DNA from: Acidobacteriota bacterium
GTDB lineage: Bacteria; Acidobacteriota; Terriglobia; UBA7540
Direction: 5' to 3'
NCBI GenBank assembly: GCA_021789565.1
Contig: JAJYJL010000336.1
Coordinates: forward strand, 1-7,668
DNA length: 7,668 bases
The notes beneath the pieces are model-generated. The model saw only the letters and a program-made list of their open reading frames with translations, searched no databases and had not been told where the DNA came from. Each line of letters begins with the position of its first letter. Within the stretch, counting starts at the first letter, position 1. Made by a program: the position numbers and the translations under genes. Positions 6,186 through 7,668 of the stretch are shown here, one piece after another.

Positions 6186-7668
6186 ATGAAACGAGACGCG
6201 GACTACATATTTTTTGAGCTGACCCGAAGCATCTGTCCGCAATGCAGAAAAGTGATCGATGCAAAGATACTCTTGCGCGACAACAAGGTGTACATGGCAA
6301 AGCGCTGTCCCGAGTGCGGCCCGTTCGAGGCGCTTGTCTATGGGGATGCCGATGCCTACGTTCGCCTGAGCAAATACAACAAGCCCGGAACGATTCCGCT
6401 GGCGTTTGGGACGGAAATCCGGGACGGTTGTCCACACGACTGCGGCCTCTGCCCGGACCATCAACAGCACGCCTGCCTGGGCATTATCGAAGTAAATAGT
6501 GCCTGCAATATGGACTGCCCCCTCTGCTTCGCCGATGCGCGTCCCGGCTTCAGCCTGACGATGGAGGAAGTGGAAACCATGCTGGATGATTTTGTCCGCA
6601 CCGAAGGCACTCCCGAAGTGATTCAGTTCTCGGGCGGCGAGCCAACGATTCATCCGCAAATCATCGACTTTGTTGCAGCCGCGAAAGCGCGCGGCATCCC
6701 GTTTGTCATGGTCAACACCAACGGCAAGCGCATCGCCCACGATGACCGCTTTCTTGAACAAATCAACGAAGTGCGCCCGTCGCTCTACTTCCAGTTCGAT
6801 GGCTTTGACCGCGAGACCTACCGCATCATCCGCGGCGAGCCGGACATTCTGGACGAAAAACTGCGCGCACTCGACCGGCTCGCTTCGATTGGTCTGAACG
6901 TGACGCTTGTCCCCGCAATCGAGCGCGACGTGAATGATCATGAGATCGGCAGAATCATCGACTTCGCCATTCGGCATCCCGCAGTCCGCGGCATCAATTT
7001 TCAGCCGGCGTTTCATGTCGGCCGCCACATGCACCACGATCCGATGCGGCGCATTACGATTCCAGATATCCTCCGGCTGATCGAGGAGCAGACCACTGGC
7101 AAGTTCGTCGTCAGCGACTTTATTCCCGTTCCATGCTGTTTTCCGACATGCAATTCGGTCACCTACGCGTTCATTGATGGCGACCAGGTGACGCCGCTCT
7201 CCCGCATCGTAAATGTCTATGAGTATCTGGACTACATCACCAACCGCGTAATGCCGGACTTCAGTCTGGAGATCAAGAAGGCTCTTGAAGGACTCTGGTC
7301 GTCCTCTTCGGTCTCTGGTTCGCAAAAATCGGCGGAACAGTTTGCTGTCTCCTGCCAGGCGTGCGGCCTGCCGGAAAGCCTGACCATCGGCGACATTGCG
7401 AACAATATGCTCATGATCATGTTGCAGGACTTCATGGATCCGTGGACCTTCAACCAGAAAAATGTGATGAAGTGCTGCAAGGAATTCCTGTTGCCTGGTG
7501 GCAAGCAGATTCCGTTCTGTGCCTACAACTCAGTCGGCTACCGCGAACAGGCCCGCGCACAATTGGAAGCTATGGAAATCCATCGAAAACAAGCCCGCCG
7601 TGACCAACTTCCATATGAAGTGAAGGCCGTAGTCTTTGACCTCAAGGCTGGCGCTTCTCGCGGAGAAT
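6186..7668 (+). CDS. Radical SAM protein, Tes/MJ0619-like (COG1964), 3'-truncated
   Basis: 494 codons are open to the window end, with no stop seen; archaeal relatives are about 500 residues, so little is probably missing. N-terminus: a rubredoxin-like site C17-PQ-C20 and C41-PE-C44. Next comes C82-PHD-C86-GL-C89 plus C97, a likely auxiliary Fe-S cluster. The radical SAM motif is C107-NMD-C111-PL-C114, and GGEPT (150-154) is the SAM-binding segment. The C-terminal third has C317, C318, C322, C390, C393, C430, C431 and C445 (IPFCAYN), enough for another cluster. This layout matches tetraether lipid synthase Tes (MJ0619), which joins lipid chains by C-C bond formation, and bacterial homologues proposed to make membrane-spanning lipids such as iso-diabolic acid. 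The substrate here is inferred. The start is uncertain: ATG 6186 lacks a clear SD, whereas in-frame TTG 6120 has AGGAAGG 8 nt upstream. Other COG1964 activities are possible. Confidence 0.82.
   Translation, partial: MKRDADYIFFELTRSICPQCRKVIDAKILLRDNKVYMAKRCPECGPFEALVYGDADAYVRLSKYNKPGTIPLAFGTEIRDGCPHDCGLCPDHQQHACLGIIEVNSACNMDCPLCFADARPGFSLTMEEVETMLDDFVRTEGTPEVIQFSGGEPTIHPQIIDFVAAAKARGIPFVMVNTNGKRIAHDDRFLEQINEVRPSLYFQFDGFDRETYRIIRGEPDILDEKLRALDRLASIGLNVTLVPAIERDVNDHEIGRIIDFAIRHPAVRGINFQPAFHVGRHMHHDPMRRITIPDILRLIEEQTTGKFVVSDFIPVPCCFPTCNSVTYAFIDGDQVTPLSRIVNVYEYLDYITNRVMPDFSLEIKKALEGLWSSSSVSGSQKSAEQFAVSCQACGLPESLTIGDIANNMLMIMLQDFMDPWTFNQKNVMKCCKEFLLPGGKQIPFCAYNSVGYREQARAQLEAMEIHRKQARRDQLPYEVKAVVFDLKAGASRGE

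Noticed and set aside
6156..7325. Long open frame of 389 codons on the minus strand
   Set aside because: It lies antisense to the radical SAM gene, whose plus-strand translation has clear catalytic motifs; the minus-strand product shows no recognisable domain and is a codon-bias shadow.

Overview
The window looks like a chromosomal segment of a free-living, moderately GC-rich bacterium. The gene set suggests Acidobacteriota: a redoxin fused to a DsbD-type domain, an AhpD-like protein, and a radical SAM enzyme resembling the Tes/COG1964 family. That placement is inferred from gene content; no marker gene is present. I found no rRNA, tRNA, CRISPR array, insertion sequence or phage gene.

Layout. 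(1) 2-688 (+): the 3' part of a redoxin (AhpC/TSA-type thioredoxin fold) fused to a DsbD-alpha-like domain. (2) 799-1383 (+): an AhpD-like carboxymuconolactone decarboxylase (CMD) family protein with the full Glu/Cys/Cys/His set, followed after 29 nt by (3) 1413-2525 (+): a PiT-family inorganic phosphate transporter. A weak stem-loop with a T-rich tail lies at its 3' end. (4) A three-gene minus-strand cluster converges on it. In transcription order these are an MFS transporter (6027-4726), a mercuric-reductase-like FAD disulfide oxidoreductase (4739-3327) that overlaps the MFS gene by 14 nt, and a HAD-superfamily type II haloacid dehalogenase-like protein (3260-2562). (5) 6186-7668 (+): a divergently transcribed radical SAM protein, cut by the window end after 494 codons.

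How the genes may work together. The left side combines thiol and peroxide chemistry (redoxin-DsbD, AhpD-like) with phosphate uptake. The minus-strand cluster looks like one transcription unit, but its substrate cannot be read from sequence. The most notable gene is the radical SAM protein. It has an N-terminal rubredoxin-like CxxC/CxxC pair, an extra cysteine cluster before the radical SAM CxxxCxxC, and a further set of C-terminal cysteines. This is the layout of archaeal tetraether lipid synthase (Tes, MJ0619-like) and its bacterial relatives proposed to make membrane-spanning lipids. The 158-nt gap between it and the MFS gene holds two separate inverted repeats that could be operators or RNA hairpins.
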